Positions 4,448 through 5,539 of a stretch of DNA of 5,539 bases are shown here, in pieces. Each line of letters starts with the position of its first letter. Within the stretch, counting starts at the first letter, position 1. Position numbers and translations under genes: made by a program. Under the pieces are notes generated by a model. It did not search any database. It saw nothing but the letters and a program-made list of their open reading frames with translations, and was not told the DNA's origin. The stretch covers positions 1 to 5,539 of the forward strand of contig JANNMM010000380.1 of the NCBI GenBank assembly GCA_031397915.1, given 5' to 3'. The DNA is from JANYCG01 sp031397915 (GTDB lineage Bacteria; Pseudomonadota; Gammaproteobacteria; Burkholderiales; Burkholderiaceae_C).

Positions 4448-5539
4448 ATGGCAGTGACGGAAACAGCGCTGATGCAGGCGTTATCAGCGGTAGTGGACCC
4501 GAATACCGGGCGCGATTTTGTGTCTTCAAAGGCACTGAAAAATTTGACAGTTTCGGGTGCCGATGTGGCCTTCGAGGTGGAACTGGGTTATCCGGCCAAA
4601 AGCCAGATCGCAGCCTTGCGCAAGGCTCTGGTGGCTGCTGCCAAAGGTGTGGCGGGCGTTGGCAATGTCTCCGTCAACGTCTACACAAAAGTCTCAGCCC
4701 ACTCGGTGCAGCGCGGCGTCCAACTGTTGCCAAAAGTCAAAAACATCGTCGCTGTGGCCTCGGGCAAAGGCGGCGTGGGCAAGAGCACCACAGCGGTGAA
4801 CCTGGCACTGGCGTTGGCAGCCGAGGGCGCCAGCGTGGGCCTGCTCGATGCCGACATTTACGGCCCCAGCATCCCGATGATGATGGGCATAGAAGGCCGC
4901 CCCGAGAGTGACGATGGCAAAACCATGGATCCGCTGGAAAACTACGGCGTGCAGGTCATGTCCATCGGCTTCCTGGTGGCGCAAGACGAAGCGATGATTT
5001 GGCGCGGCCCCATGGCCACGCAGGCGCTGGAGCAACTCCTGCGGCAAACCAATTGGCGTGACCTGGACTATTTGATCGTCGACATGCCACCGGGCACCGG
5101 CGACATCCAGCTCACCTTGAGCCAGCGCGTGCCCATGACGGGTGCCGTGATCGTCACCACGCCGCAAGACATCGCCCTGCTCGACGCCAAAAAAGGCATC
5201 AAGATGTTTGAAAAAGTCGGCGTGCCGATTCTGGGCATCGTCGAAAACATGGCGGTTCACGTGTGCAGCAATTGCGGGCATATCGAGCACATCTTTGGCG
5301 CCGACGGCGGTAAAAAGATGGCGGCTGATTACAAGATGGATTACCTCGGTGCCTTGCCGCTGAACATGCAAATCCGCGTTCAGGCCGACAGCGGCATGCC
5401 CACCGTGGTGGCTGACCCCGATGGCGAAGTGGCAGAGATTTACAAGGGCGTTGCGCGCCAGGTCGCGGTGTCGATTGCGGCGAAGAACAAGGATTTTTCG
5501 TCGAAGTTTCCGTCGATCACGATTTCCAAGAACACCTGA
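4448..5539 (+). CDS. apbC: Mrp/ApbC Fe-S cluster carrier, P-loop ATPase
   Basis: Cytoplasmic Mrp/NBP35-family ATPase that binds a labile 4Fe-4S cluster at a dimer interface and passes it to target enzymes. The complete 363-aa product has an N-terminal MIP18/DUF59 domain (about 6-82), then a deviant Walker A SGKGGVGKST (105-114), DADIYGPS (134-141), Walker B LIVDMPPGTGD (209-219) and the cluster-binding CxxC at C273/C276 (HVCSNCGH). No cysteine occurs in the N-terminal domain, so it lacks the reactive cysteine found in some stand-alone DUF59 proteins. The ATG has a strong Shine-Dalgarno 24 bp beyond the lysR stop. In E. coli the homologue mrp lies next to metG in divergent orientation; here the two are about 3 kb apart with three genes between. 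The stop is the last codon of the window. Confidence 0.97.
   Translation: MAVTETALMQALSAVVDPNTGRDFVSSKALKNLTVSGADVAFEVELGYPAKSQIAALRKALVAAAKGVAGVGNVSVNVYTKVSAHSVQRGVQLLPKVKNIVAVASGKGGVGKSTTAVNLALALAAEGASVGLLDADIYGPSIPMMMGIEGRPESDDGKTMDPLENYGVQVMSIGFLVAQDEAMIWRGPMATQALEQLLRQTNWRDLDYLIVDMPPGTGDIQLTLSQRVPMTGAVIVTTPQDIALLDAKKGIKMFEKVGVPILGIVENMAVHVCSNCGHIEHIFGADGGKKMAADYKMDYLGALPLNMQIRVQADSGMPTVVADPDGEVAEIYKGVARQVAVSIAAKNKDFSSKFPSITISKNT

Noticed and set aside
4694..5371. Minus-strand frame of 225 codons antisense to apbC.
   Set aside because: Shadow of apbC, whose Walker A, Walker B and CxxC motifs are unambiguous. The histidine-rich translation is a by-product.

Overview
The window looks like chromosomal DNA of a betaproteobacterium, most likely Burkholderiales and perhaps Comamonadaceae (Rhodoferax/Polaromonas-like). 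The evidence is moderately high GC with C/G-ending codons, the style of the MetG and ApbC proteins, and the metG/apbC neighbourhood. The genus is an inference from remembered protein style, not a search result.

Layout, left to right. (1) Positions 1-1479, minus strand: the first 493 codons of methionyl-tRNA synthetase (metG), running off the left edge. No complete reading frame is visible because its stop lies outside the window. (2) A 169-bp divergent gap, then mtfA on the plus strand (1649-2485), an M90-family zinc peptidase with an added N-terminal membrane segment. (3) Positions 2486-2707: a gap between convergent genes whose first 135 bp are only about 24% GC, with a perfect 11-bp hairpin (probable mtfA terminator) and a 19-bp palindrome. 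(4) azoR on the minus strand (2708-3358), an FMN-dependent NADH azoreductase/quinone reductase. (5) A 147-bp divergent control region (3359-3505) with back-to-back promoters and several dyads, one of LysR-box form. (6) A LysR-type regulator on the plus strand (3506-4423). (7) After 24 bp, apbC/mrp (4448-5539), the P-loop Fe-S cluster carrier, complete to its stop at the last base of the window.

How the genes fit together. metG and apbC/mrp are often adjacent and divergent in proteobacteria (as metG/mrp in E. coli). Here that pair appears to be split by mtfA and an azoR/lysR cassette. azoR and its divergent LysR gene form a classic regulator-target unit, probably a response to quinones or other electrophiles. 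apbC has its own strong Shine-Dalgarno and may be reached partly by read-through from lysR. mtfA, known from E. coli as a titration factor for Mlc, has no sugar-PTS genes nearby, so its role here is open.

I see no tRNA, rRNA, CRISPR array, insertion sequence or phage gene. No undescribed multi-gene system stands out. The points most worth a second look are the dyad-rich azoR/lysR control region, the membrane-anchored MtfA, the AT-rich patch between mtfA and azoR, and a change in codon use near the truncated end of metG.
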